Shown here in pieces: positions 1 to 9,301 of a stretch of DNA of 64,000 nucleotides. The position numbers and the translations under genes are program-made. The DNA comes from an uncultured Schumannella sp. (GTDB lineage Bacteria > Actinomycetota > Actinomycetes > Actinomycetales > Microbacteriaceae), in contig NZ_CAJQNT010000016.1 of NCBI RefSeq assembly GCF_905479755.1, forward strand, positions 53,659 to 117,658, read 5' to 3'. Within the stretch, counting starts at the first letter, position 1. Each line of letters begins with the position of its first letter. The notes beneath the pieces were generated by a model. It was not told the origin of the DNA. It saw only the letters and a list, made by a program, of their open reading frames with translations, and ran no database searches.

Positions 1-485
1 GCGACGATCGTCGAGGTCGGATTGTTCGGGGTGCAGACGATGATCACGCGGGTGCGCTCGGTGATCGCCTCGGCCATCGCATCCAGGTCGTGGGAGCCGT
101 CGGCGCGCACCGGCACGGTGACGCTCGTGGCACCCGCCACCGTGACAATGCCCGGGTAGGCCTCGAAGCTCCGCCAGGCGTAGATGACCTCGTCGCCCGG
201 GCCTGCCGCCGCGGTGACGAGCTGGTGCAGGATCGACACCGAGCCGGCGCCCGCGTGCACGGCGTCGAGCTCGACGTCGTGGCGCGCGGCGAGCCGGACG
301 CGCAGAGCCTGGGCGGTGCCGTCGGGGTAGCGGTTGACGCTCGCGTTCGCGATCGCCGCGGCGATGCTCGGCAGCGTCGGGAACGGGTTCTCGTTGGAGG
401 AGAGCTTGAAGGCATCCTCGGCGGCGGGTCGGCCCTGACGATACGGAGCCAGCGCGGCGATGGCGGGGCGAAGCGAAACGGGCAT
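1..485 (-). CDS. hisC: Histidinol-phosphate/aromatic aminotransferase, N-terminal part
   Basis: PLP-dependent class I/II aminotransferase of the histidinol-phosphate type, which swaps an amino group between glutamate and imidazole-acetol phosphate in histidine synthesis; close relatives act on aromatic amino acids. The ATG is at 485-483 and 161 codons are present before the window cuts the gene, so the catalytic lysine is not visible. The family N-terminal motif SSNENPF is at residues 29-35, NRYPDG near 51-56, and a CTPNNPT motif lies near residue 150. It is transcribed away from the membrane protein at 547. Assignment to the HisC branch rather than the Pat (aromatic) branch is not decidable from this half. 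Confidence 0.8.
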   Translation of the reverse strand, partial: MPVSLRPAIAALAPYRQGRPAAEDAFKLSSNENPFPTLPSIAAAIANASVNRYPDGTAQALRVRLAARHDVELDAVHAGAGSVSILHQLVTAAAGPGDEVIYAWRSFEAYPGIVTVAGATSVTVPVRADGSHDLDAMAEAITERTRVIIVCTPNNPTSTIV

Positions 486-546
486 GCGTTCAGCCTAGAG
501 CCGCGCGCCCTGGTCTTCCCGGCCCCGCCTTTGCCACAATGAACGC

Positions 547-951
547 ATGGGACGACTCTTTCTCCGCCTGCTGATCAACACGCTCGCACTGTGGCTGACA
601 ACTCTGATTCTGGTGGACAACGTCTCAGTGACGTCCTTCGGTCCCCCGGACGACACTTTTGCGTACTTCCTCACGCTGGTGCTGGTGGCGGTGCTCTTCG
701 GCCTGGTGAACGGGATCGTCGGGGGGATCGTGCGGGTTGTCGCGTTCCCGCTGTACATCCTCACCCTCGGCCTCGTCGCGCTCGTGGTCAACGGCCTGAT
801 GCTTCTGCTGGTGGCGTGGATCAGCACGCTCATCGGCTTCGGTCTCACGATCGAGAACTTCTGGTGGGGCGTGCTCGGCGCGCTGCTGCTCGGGGTGTTC
901 TCGTGGTTGATCGGGATCGTGTTGCGCCCCTTCACGGGCAAGCGCCGCTAA
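547..951 (+). CDS. Phage-holin-family (YvlD-like) membrane protein
   Basis: A 134-residue integral membrane protein with four hydrophobic segments separated by short polar turns and a basic C-terminus (FTGKRR). Length and layout match the four-helix holin_4_2/YvlD family (PF04020), widespread chromosomal membrane proteins of unknown role despite the holin name. It starts 61 bases from the divergent aminotransferase. Its TAA stop overlaps the TAG stop of the convergent gene ending at 948, so the two genes share their 3' ends. No catalytic residues are expected. Confidence 0.75.
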   Translation: MGRLFLRLLINTLALWLTTLILVDNVSVTSFGPPDDTFAYFLTLVLVAVLFGLVNGIVGGIVRVVAFPLYILTLGLVALVVNGLMLLLVAWISTLIGFGLTIENFWWGVLGALLLGVFSWLIGIVLRPFTGKRR

Positions 952-2426
952 CCGGCACCGTTCTCGACGCGCTCGGCGCGGAACTCGAATACCGTCAGTT
1001 CGCCGCCCTGGTCGAGGTAGTCCTGCCCGAAGCGGGTGAGACGGGTCACCTCATCCTGGACGAGCGCTGACTCGGCGTCATCGATCATCCGCGCGGTGGC
1101 GGCGTAGCTCTCTTTCTGATGCGGCGGCACCGCGAGGTGCGGGAGCTCGTCGCCGGGGGCGAAGGCCCGGCGCTCGACGTGCACGAGCGCGTCGCGGCCG
1201 TCGGGTCCCGCCGTCGCCGGCACCAGGTCGTCGGTGTGGCGCACGGTGAGCCCGTGTACGCCTTCGGGAATCTCGACGTTGCCGATCGGGGCGCCGTAGG
1301 TCTCGAGTCCGACGGTGTTCCAGGCGCCCGACTCGGCGGCGCGCGCCGCCACGATGCCGCCTTGCGAATACCCGATGAACTGCACCTGGTCGGTCGCGGC
1401 GACTCCGGCCTCGGCCATCGCCGCCTCGACCGCGCGCAGCGATGCCGGACTCGTGCCCGCCACCCCCGCCATGTTCGCCGTCATGTCGAAGGGTTCGCTG
1501 CCGGTCACGTCGAAGGTGACGGTGGGCGAGACGTACACGGCCCAGCGCGCGGGCTCGCCCGGCGCGGTGTAGCGCTCGATCCGGATCTGGTTGGCCTCGT
1601 CGGGGATGCGCTCGAGTCGCTCGGCGCTGCCGCTCGGCGCCCCCTCCTGCGCCTCGGCACCCGACCGCACCGAGGTCTGGGTCAGCCGCACCGGCGTCTC
1701 GATGAGCACGCCGCGCGTCGCACCGAGCGCCATGATTCCGCTGGCGCCGACCGCGACGCCGGTGATTCCGAGCCCCTGGTCGCCGAGCGCGAGTGCGACG
1801 ATCGGCGGGACTCCGGCTGCGGCGAGCACCGCATCGTCGCTGCTTGACGCGATCAACCGGACCGCCTCGACGAGCGAGGGGGAGCTGACGAGTTCGGGAT
1901 GCGTGCGGAGGAACTCCGCGACGACCCCCTCCTCGGCGGGCTTCCCCCGCCCGGGCGTGCCCCGGCCGGGACCGCGCGCGGCCTCGGCCGCGTCGTGCGC
2001 GAGGATCCCGAAGAGGAGCGCGGGGTTGAGCACGAGGGCGACCATCACCGCGCGGGCGGCGACGCCGGTCGCCGCCCCGGCGAGCGCCGAAATGCTCCCC
2101 ATCGCGCGATCGAGCAGCTCCTCGGTCGCCTCGTATCCCGCGGCGGCGAGCGTGAGCGAGCGGGTGAACGCCTCCGCGAGCTCGGCAACCCGCTCCAGGT
2201 GGTGCCCGGCCGCGAACAACTCGTCGGCGGTCGCACCGCCGCCCAGCCCGCTGCGCGCCGGCTCGTGCGCCGCCGCCTGGGCGACCAGGGCGCGGGCGCG
2301 GCGCGCGACGTCGACGAGGGCGATCCCGCGCTCGCTCAGGTGATGCAGGTGGTCGGTCGCGACGGCGACCCCGCTCCCGGCCGGGGAGCGGATGACCAGC
2401 TCGCCACCCGCCGGACCGTCAGCCAT
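948..2426 (-). CDS. Alpha/beta-hydrolase with helical N-terminal domain
   Basis: A 492-residue protein. The first ~130 residues are alanine-rich and probably helical; the C-terminal third is an alpha/beta-hydrolase with the nucleophile elbow GYSQGG (residues 352-357, Ser354), a plausible acid in HTDDLVP (about 399-400) and a plausible His in LPHLAVP (about 430). No signal peptide is seen. The gene starts inside the stop region of the 83-residue helical protein at 2419-2670 (8-base overlap), so the pair is translationally coupled. Helical N-domain plus hydrolase plus a small helical partner resembles type VII secretion substrates with WXG-like partners, which is inference only. Substrate unknown. 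Confidence 0.6.
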   Translation of the reverse strand: MADGPAGGELVIRSPAGSGVAVATDHLHHLSERGIALVDVARRARALVAQAAAHEPARSGLGGGATADELFAAGHHLERVAELAEAFTRSLTLAAAGYEATEELLDRAMGSISALAGAATGVAARAVMVALVLNPALLFGILAHDAAEAARGPGRGTPGRGKPAEEGVVAEFLRTHPELVSSPSLVEAVRLIASSSDDAVLAAAGVPPIVALALGDQGLGITGVAVGASGIMALGATRGVLIETPVRLTQTSVRSGAEAQEGAPSGSAERLERIPDEANQIRIERYTAPGEPARWAVYVSPTVTFDVTGSEPFDMTANMAGVAGTSPASLRAVEAAMAEAGVAATDQVQFIGYSQGGIVAARAAESGAWNTVGLETYGAPIGNVEIPEGVHGLTVRHTDDLVPATAGPDGRDALVHVERRAFAPGDELPHLAVPPHQKESYAATARMIDDAESALVQDEVTRLTRFGQDYLDQGGELTVFEFRAERVENGAG

Positions 2427-2670
2427 CGCCGAACCCGAGTGCGCGCGCCGCCGACTGCTCGGCGGCGGCCATCGTCGTCTGGGCGCTCGTCACCGCCACC
2501 CGGAGCTCCGCCTCCCGCGCGCGCGCCGCCTCCGCCGCGAGCCCGCGCCAGTTCGTCGTCTCCCACTCGGGCAGCTCGCGCACGACGTGGTCGAAGATGT
2601 CCCGCGCGGAGCGGATCAGTCTCAGCTGCTCAAGCCGCGCGCTCATCGCGCCGGGGTCGTCTGCCAGCAT
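2419..2670 (-). CDS. Small helical WXG100-like protein
   Basis: An 83-residue, almost entirely helical protein. The longer open frame extends upstream to 2877, but the ATG at 2670 has a GGGGGAGG ribosome site seven bases before it, and the upstream part runs into the phosphatase gene on the other strand. It has tryptophans near its centre (PEWETTNWRGLAAEA), a weak match to the helix-W-x-G-helix layout of WXG100 proteins. It overlaps the downstream hydrolase gene by eight bases, so the two products are probably made in step. Function not established. Confidence 0.55.
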   Translation of the reverse strand: MLADDPGAMSARLEQLRLIRSARDIFDHVVRELPEWETTNWRGLAAEAARAREAELRVAVTSAQTTMAAAEQSAARALGFGDG

Positions 2671-2809
2671 CCGTTCGCCTCCCCCGCGGATTCTGGCTCG
2701 ATTCCCCCTGCCGATGGCGCGCGCGGACGAGTAGCGTGGGCGGCGGTGATTTCTTGCCGCGGTGAACGAGTCGCTCGTTCCACCCCTCGCACTGACCGAC
2801 GGAGTGATC

Positions 2810-3331
2810 ATGTCGTACGACCACGCACGTGGTGCGGCGTCGGTCTTTCGCATCTGCTTCGTCTGCACGGGAAACATCTGCCGCTCGCCGATGGCCGAAG
2901 CGATCTTCCGCTCCCTGATCGCGCGCGCCGGCTACGAGCGCACCCTGGCCGTGACCTCCGCCGCGACCGGCGATTGGCATGTCGGCGAGCGCGCCGACGA
3001 GCGAACCCTCGCGGCCCTCGCGGCGCGCGGCTACGACGGCAGTTCGCACCGCGCCCGGCAGTTCGACCCGGCGGACTTCCCCGAGTTCGATCTGGTCGTC
3101 GCGTTCGACCGCGGGCAAGAACGCATCCTGCGACAATGGGCTACGACCGAGCACGATCGGGGCAAGGTGCAGTTGCTGATGAGCTTCGACCCCGAACCGC
3201 ATAGTCCGGTCGACGTGCCGGATCCGTACTATTCGGATGCGGCGCTCTTCGACAGCGTGCTGGCCATGATCGAACGAGCGAGTCTCTCGCTGTTTCGCCA
3301 GCTCGAACCCGGAATCCGACAGGGAGCCTGA
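2810..3331 (+). CDS. Low-molecular-weight protein-tyrosine phosphatase
   Basis: A cytosolic cysteine phosphatase that removes phosphate from tyrosine side chains through a phospho-cysteine intermediate. The P-loop is CTGNICRS (Cys19, Arg25) and the general acid is the Asp of DPYY (residue 138). The 173-residue length is typical. An in-frame GTG lies at 2762, but the ATG at 2810 is preferred because a GGAG site sits five bases before it and the protein core starts soon after. The TGA stop shares one base with the ATG of purB (TGATG), so the two are coupled, although no functional link between them is known. Confidence 0.85.
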   Translation: MSYDHARGAASVFRICFVCTGNICRSPMAEAIFRSLIARAGYERTLAVTSAATGDWHVGERADERTLAALAARGYDGSSHRARQFDPADFPEFDLVVAFDRGQERILRQWATTEHDRGKVQLLMSFDPEPHSPVDVPDPYYSDAALFDSVLAMIERASLSLFRQLEPGIRQGA

Positions 3332-4737
3332 TGAGTCCTCTTCCCCCGCAACCCCTGAGTCCCCTCGACGGGCGCTACCGCCCCGTCGTGGAGGGTCTCG
3401 GCGAGTACTTCTCCGAAGCAGGGCTCAACCGCGCGCGCGTCCTCGTCGAGGTGGAGTGGCTCATCGCGCTCTCCGATCGTGGGATGTTCGGATCGACCCC
3501 CTTGGATGCGGAACAGGCTCGGCAGCTGCGCCGCTTCGCGAGCGAGTTCGGCGAGACCGAAATCGAGCGCCTGGCGGCCCTGGAGGCGACCACGCGCCAC
3601 GACGTCAAGGCCGTCGAGTACCTCGTGCGCGAGAAGCTCACCGAGCTCGGTCTGACCCGGATCGCCGAGCTGACCCACTTCGCCTGCACGAGCGAAGACA
3701 TCAACAACCTCGCCTACGCGATCGTCGTACGCGGTGCGGTGCACGATGTCTGGCTGCCCAAGCTGCGCGAGGTCATCGCGGCGCTTCACGAGTGGGCGGT
3801 CGCCGAGCGCGACACCCCGATGCTCGCCCGCACACACGGCCAGCCGGCCACCCCGACGACCTTCGGCAAGGAGATCGCGGTCGTCGTCGGTCGTCTCGAG
3901 CGCGTCCTCGGCCACGTCGAGCGGGCCGAGTTCTTGGGCAAGTTCAGTGGAGCGACCGGCACGTTCGCAGCGCACCTCGCCGCCGACCCGGACGCCGACT
4001 GGCGCGCCATCTCGCACGACTTCGTGCTGTCGCTCGGGCTCACCTGGAACCCGCTGACGACGCAGATCGAGTCGCACGACGGCCAGGCGGAGCTGTTCTC
4101 CCGCGTCAGTCACCTGAACCGCATCCTGCACAATCTGTGCACCGACGTGTGGACCTACATCTCGCTGGGTTACCTCACGCAGATCCCGCAGGCGGGGGCG
4201 ACGGGCTCGTCGACGATGCCGCACAAGATCAACCCGATCCGCTTCGAGAACGCCGAGGCGAACCTCGAGCTCTCGTGCGCGCTCTTCGACTCGCTCGCTT
4301 CAACGCTCGTCACGAGCCGCCTGCAGCGCGACCTGACCGACTCGACGACGCAGCGCAACATCGGCGTCGCGTTCGGCCATTCGCTGCTGGCGCTCGACAA
4401 CATCCAGCGCGGACTCGGTGAGGTCGCCGTCGCGCCCGCCGTGCTGGCGGCCGATCTGGATTCCAATTGGGAGGTGCTCGGCGAGGCGATCCAGACGGTG
4501 ATTCGCGCCGAGGTGACCGCGGGCCGTAGCTCGATCGCCGACCCGTACGCGATGCTCAAGGAGCTCACGCGCGGGCGTCGCGTCACCGCGGCCGACCTGC
4601 GCGAGTTCGTGGACGGTCTCGACATCGGCGACGACGCGAAGGCTCGGCTGCGCGAGATGACGCCGTCGAGCTACGTCGGACTCGCGAGCGAACTCGTGAG
4701 CGAACTCGTGAACCAATTGGAGCACACGGAGCAGTAG
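3331..4737 (+). CDS. purB: Adenylosuccinate lyase
   Basis: A 468-residue fumarase/aspartase-superfamily lyase. It cleaves SAICAR and adenylosuccinate to release fumarate, in two steps of purine synthesis; the enzyme is a cytosolic homotetramer. The superfamily signature GSSTMPHKINP is at residues 292-302 with the catalytic serine in it. RTHGQPATPTTFGKE and TSEDINN motifs are present, as in the E. coli-like PurB subgroup. It starts on the last base of the phosphatase stop codon and is followed after 16 bases by a convergent membrane-protein pair. Confidence 0.95.
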   Translation: MSPLPPQPLSPLDGRYRPVVEGLGEYFSEAGLNRARVLVEVEWLIALSDRGMFGSTPLDAEQARQLRRFASEFGETEIERLAALEATTRHDVKAVEYLVREKLTELGLTRIAELTHFACTSEDINNLAYAIVVRGAVHDVWLPKLREVIAALHEWAVAERDTPMLARTHGQPATPTTFGKEIAVVVGRLERVLGHVERAEFLGKFSGATGTFAAHLAADPDADWRAISHDFVLSLGLTWNPLTTQIESHDGQAELFSRVSHLNRILHNLCTDVWTYISLGYLTQIPQAGATGSSTMPHKINPIRFENAEANLELSCALFDSLASTLVTSRLQRDLTDSTTQRNIGVAFGHSLLALDNIQRGLGEVAVAPAVLAADLDSNWEVLGEAIQTVIRAEVTAGRSSIADPYAMLKELTRGRRVTAADLREFVDGLDIGDDAKARLREMTPSSYVGLASELVSELVNQLEHTEQ

Positions 4738-4753
4738 CGCCGGGCGCTGGCGC

Positions 4754-4996
4754 CTAGTGCGCGCTCGGCCGGTCGTCCTCGTTCGGGTCGGGCATGACCT
4801 CGTTGCCCCCGGCCGCGACGAGCACCATCGCGAGCACGACGAGCGCGACCACGAACGCGCCGCCGGCGAACTGCAGGGCCACCAGCCATTCGCGCGTGGC
4901 GAGCATGACGCCGGCGCCGACGAATACGGCGACGGCCGCCGCCAATCCGACCAGCTCGAAGGGGCGGCGCCGGTCGCGCGCGCTCGGTGCCGTCAT
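4754..4996 (-). CDS. Small two-helix membrane protein
   Basis: An 80-residue protein with two transmembrane segments (about residues 15-35 and 42-62), a basic N-terminus (SARDRRRP) and an acidic tail (DPNEDDRPSAH). The ATG at 4996 overlaps the TGA of the upstream membrane gene as ATGA, which fixes the start despite a longer open frame. It belongs to the two-gene leftward unit with the HdeD-like protein. No family was recognised and no function can be given. Confidence 0.65.
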   Translation of the reverse strand: MTAPSARDRRRPFELVGLAAAVAVFVGAGVMLATREWLVALQFAGGAFVVALVVLAMVLVAAGGNEVMPDPNEDDRPSAH

Positions 4997-5640
4997 GATT
5001 CCTCCGTCGTTTCGGCCTCGGCTCGCGCGGCGGGGATCGCCGAGATCACCAACAGCAGCCCCTGGATCACGGCCCACGCGCCGAGCAGCCCCACCACCAT
5101 GATCGATGCCGTCACGGCACCGCTGGCCTCGATCGCGCCGGTCCGATCGGCCACCTCCCACGGCTGCAGGTAGTCCGGCGGCACGACGAGCACGGCGAGG
5201 GCGAGGGCGAGGGCGAGTACCCCGAGCACGACCGCGTCGCGGGCCGAGCCGCCCGATCGGCGCACCCGGACGGCGAGAGTCAGATCGACGCCGCCGACGA
5301 GGAGCGCCCAGGCGCTCACGATGGCGACGAACACGGCGGGCGCCGCGACCGGGATGGCGAGCGCGGCGATGCCGGCCACCAGGGTGGCGACGGCCTGAAC
5401 GACGGTCAGGCCGCGTCCGTCGTGCCGATCGGGGCGGCGTCCGCGCAGGGCGGCGAGCTGGATCGCGGCCGCCGCGACGGCGTAGGCGCCGAAGGCGATG
5501 AGTCCGAAGCCCGCCGAGTGGTCGGGGCTGAAGGTGATGACCAGGCCCAGGGCGACCGCGACGAGGCCGCGGCCGAGGAGAGGGAGGTCGACACGCGCCC
5601 GAAGCGGAGTGATCGCCGAAGCGGGCGACAACGAAGACAC
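4993..5640 (-). CDS. HdeD/DUF308-type membrane protein
   Basis: A 215-residue protein with about six hydrophobic segments in paired two-helix units, as in the DUF308/HdeD family of small membrane proteins, some of which are acid-stress factors in enterobacteria. The GTG at 5640 is chosen: the frame continues to 5766 but there it overlaps the C-terminal end of dnaB in another frame, and an AGAGAG site lies before the GTG. It ends with ATGA overlapping the next small membrane gene. A role in this organism is not shown by the sequence. Confidence 0.6.
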   Translation of the reverse strand: MSSLSPASAITPLRARVDLPLLGRGLVAVALGLVITFSPDHSAGFGLIAFGAYAVAAAAIQLAALRGRRPDRHDGRGLTVVQAVATLVAGIAALAIPVAAPAVFVAIVSAWALLVGGVDLTLAVRVRRSGGSARDAVVLGVLALALALAVLVVPPDYLQPWEVADRTGAIEASGAVTASIMVVGLLGAWAVIQGLLLVISAIPAARAEAETTEES

Positions 5641-5692
5641 GGAGCTCTCTTTCGTCGAGACGGACCCGACGATTCTAGGCCGGTCGGCTGGG

Positions 5693-7069
<1,377 letters not shown>

Positions 7070-7508
7070 GTCTCCCTCTCTCCGCTCCTGCCGGGTTCCG
7101 GCGAGCGATGCGTTGTCCTGTGGTCGAAGCCTAGGTTGCTCCGCCGACACCCCCCATGTGCACACGCACGGGTCGAGATGTCGGCCTCTCCCCGAGACCT
7201 TGGCAAGGCTAGGGAGCCGACTCCACGCCCGCCACGGGTGCTGTGGACGGGCCTGTGGACAATACGCGGGAAACGCCGTATTCGGTGTGAAGAACCTGTG
7301 GACTGTGCTGTGAGTAACTCGCCAGTTTTGATTCGGAAAGAGCCGCTGACCTGGGGTTTTTCCGTTCACACCATGTGTGTAAAAACATGTTTAGAGTTCC
7401 GGTTGAGACTTCGCCAGTTTCGCGGCCACCTGTGTACAGAACGGACTACCCCACGCCCAAACACGAACGGCGCACTCCCCAGGGGAATGCGCCGTTCGTG
7501 TGCGTGAA
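7070..7508. other. Non-coding region between dnaB and rplI with TGTGGAC motifs
   Basis: No credible gene is seen here. The stretch includes the dnaB upstream region, three TGTGGAC-type repeats at 7242-7250, 7254-7262 and 7297-7305 that differ from the DnaA box TGTGGATAA mainly at the seventh base, a short inverted repeat AATACG/CGTATT around 7261-7282, and the rplI terminator at its far end. Its base composition is visibly less GC-rich around 7310-7400 than the neighbouring genes. Confidence 0.5.
7462..7500 (-). terminator. Hairpin terminator of the rpsF-rplI operon
   Basis: Arms at 7462-7480 and 7482-7500 are inverted copies matching at 18 of 19 positions, beginning eight bases after the rplI stop codon. 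On the minus strand the stem is followed by a short TGTTTGGG stretch rather than a long T run, so termination may be only partly intrinsic. Confidence 0.65.
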
Positions 7509-7961
7509 CTACTTGGCCGAAACAACCTCAATGCTGAGGTTGGCGACCACGTCTTCGCGAAGTCGCACGGTCGCTTCGTGCGAACCGAGCGCCTTGATCG
7601 GAGCCGACAGCTCGACCGTGCGCTTGTCGATCGCGCCGAGACCAGCAGCCGCGACGGCGGCCACGACGTCAGCGGTCTTGACCGAGCCGAACAGACGACC
7701 CTCGCTCCCCGACTTCACAGCGAGCTTGACCGTCGCGCCCTCGAGCTTGGCCTTGAGGGCCTGCGCCTCTTCGAGGGTCGCGAGCTCGCGCGCCGCGCGA
7801 GCCGACTTGATCTGGTCGACCTGCTTCTCGCCGCCCCGGCTCCACGCCACGGCGAAGCCCTGGGGGATCAGGTAGTTACGGGCGTAGCCGTTCTTGACCT
7901 CGACGACATCGCCGGCGGAGCCGAGGCCCGAGACCTCGTTCGTGAGAATGAGCTTAGACAT
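7509..7961 (-). CDS. rplI: 50S ribosomal protein L9
   Basis: A 150-residue protein that binds 23S rRNA at the base of the L1 stalk. The N-terminal domain has the signature [17 protein letters not shown] at about 18-34, followed by a long helix and a C-terminal domain ending EVVSAK. It is the last gene of rpsF-ssb-rpsR-rplI and ends at a strong hairpin. Length and sequence are typical. Confidence 0.97.
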   Translation of the reverse strand: MSKLILTNEVSGLGSAGDVVEVKNGYARNYLIPQGFAVAWSRGGEKQVDQIKSARAARELATLEEAQALKAKLEGATVKLAVKSGSEGRLFGSVKTADVVAAVAAAGLGAIDKRTVELSAPIKALGSHEATVRLREDVVANLSIEVVSAK

Positions 7962-7970
7962 TCGATGCTC

Positions 7971-8234
7971 CTATCGGCCCGAGCCCGCGTACGGGAGGAG
8001 CGCCATCTCGCGCGCGTTCTTGACGGCGCGGGCGATGAGGCGCTGCTCCTGCACGGAGACACCGGTAATACGGCGGGCGCGGATCTTTCCACGCTCCGAG
8101 ATGAACTTGCGAAGCGTCGCGACGTCCTTGTAGTCGATGACACCAACGCGGATGGCCTTCGCCGGGGCCGCGTTCTTGCCACCCTTGGGGCCGCGCTTGC
8201 GACGGTCTTGGCCGCCGCTGCTCTTTCCTGCCAT
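7971..8234 (-). CDS. rpsR: 30S ribosomal protein S18
   Basis: An 87-residue small-subunit protein that pairs with S6 on the platform. The signature region [19 protein letters not shown] (about 30-48) and [21 protein letters not shown] match S18. There is no zinc CXXC motif, so it is the zinc-free form and should not depend on zinc supply. The gene lies nine bases upstream of rplI and downstream of ssb in the standard four-gene operon. Confidence 0.97.
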   Translation of the reverse strand: MAGKSSGGQDRRKRGPKGGKNAAPAKAIRVGVIDYKDVATLRKFISERGKIRARRITGVSVQEQRLIARAVKNAREMALLPYAGSGR

Positions 8235-8270
8235 GAGTTTTCCTTGAAGTGTTGACGTCTGATCCGAAGA

Positions 8271-8777
8271 TCAGAACGGGGTCTCGTCGTTGTAGTTGCC
8301 GGGGCTGTTCCAGACATCCCCGCCGGATGCGGCACCGCCGCTGGCTGCCCACGGCTCTTCCGCCGCCTGGCCGCCTCCGACCGAGCTCTGCTGCGGTCGA
8401 CCGCCGCCAGCGCCACCCGAGGTGCGGGTGACGGACGCCGTCGCGTAGCGCAGGCTCGGACCGATCTCGTCGACATCCAGTTCGATCGAGATGCGGTTGT
8501 TGCCGTCTCGGTCCTGGAACGAACGCTGCTTGAGCTTGCCCTGGGCGACCACGCGGGTGCCCTTCGTGAGCGAACCGGCAACGTTCTCCGCGAACTCGGC
8601 CCAGCACGACGCGCGGAGGAACAGCGCGTCGCCGTCCTTCCACTCGTTCGTGGCCCGGTCGAAGATGCGCGGCGTCGACGCGATCGTGAAGTTGGCGACC
8701 GCGCGACCGGACTGCGTGTAGCGCAGTTCGGGGTCGGCCGTGAGGTTGCCGACGACCGTAATGATCGTGTCCGGCAT
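8271..8777 (-). CDS. ssb: Single-stranded DNA-binding protein (chromosomal)
   Basis: A 168-residue OB-fold protein that coats single-stranded DNA. The OB domain covers about residues 1-112 with [19 protein letters not shown] at the start. A glycine-rich linker leads to a short tail ending NDETPF, which carries the acidic-hydrophobic tip (consensus DDDIPF) used to recruit other replication proteins. It sits three bases after rpsF. A second, shorter SSB is encoded by the mobile element at 37827-38285. Confidence 0.95.
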   Translation of the reverse strand: MPDTIITVVGNLTADPELRYTQSGRAVANFTIASTPRIFDRATNEWKDGDALFLRASCWAEFAENVAGSLTKGTRVVAQGKLKQRSFQDRDGNNRISIELDVDEIGPSLRYATASVTRTSGGAGGGRPQQSSVGGGQAAEEPWAASGGAASGGDVWNSPGNYNDETPF

Positions 8778-8780
8778 GAC

Positions 8781-9179
8781 CTACTCGGCGTCCTTCTCGG
8801 CGGCGACCTTCGGCTTCTTGGCGGCAGCGGCGGCCTTGCGGGCGGCGCGCTGCTCGTCCTCGACAGCGATCTTGCCGGCGCGAGCGACGGCCTCTTCCGC
8901 ACGCAGCACCTTGGTGCGCATGACGGCTTCGCTGAGCTTCAGCTGACGGTCGAGCTCGACGGTCGCTTCCGAGGTCGCGGTGAAGTTGACGACGGCGTAG
9001 ATGCCTTCGGTCTTCTTCTGGATCTCGTAGGCGAACCGGCGACGGCCCCAGATGTCGATGTTCTCGATGGTGCCACCGTCGTTGCGGATGACATTGAGGA
9101 ACTTGTCGAGACTGGGAGCGACCGTGCGCTCGTCAATCTCGGGATCCAGGATCACCATCATTTCGTACTGATGCGTCAT
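8781..9179 (-). CDS. rpsF: 30S ribosomal protein S6
   Basis: A 132-residue ribosomal protein that partners S18. The N-terminus [15 protein letters not shown] and [20 protein letters not shown] (about 40-60) are typical. The C-terminal tail is lysine- and alanine-rich. It is the first gene of the rpsF-ssb-rpsR-rplI operon and has a near-perfect ribosome site (AAAGGAGGTGGGTG) just before the ATG at 9179. The operon promoter should lie in the 120 bases up to 9301, but no clear -10/-35 pair could be fixed. Confidence 0.97.
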   Translation of the reverse strand: MTHQYEMMVILDPEIDERTVAPSLDKFLNVIRNDGGTIENIDIWGRRRFAYEIQKKTEGIYAVVNFTATSEATVELDRQLKLSEAVMRTKVLRAEEAVARAGKIAVEDEQRAARKAAAAAKKPKVAAEKDAE

Positions 9180-9301
9180 TCACCCACCTCCTTTGGTCTA
9201 GAACGGCTGCAGACTGTCTGCAACAGGAGGGTGTGCATCGGCCCACGACGCCACGAAGCGTCAGGGCAACCTTCGTAGTGTAGACGCTTGTGTGCCGCGG
9301 C

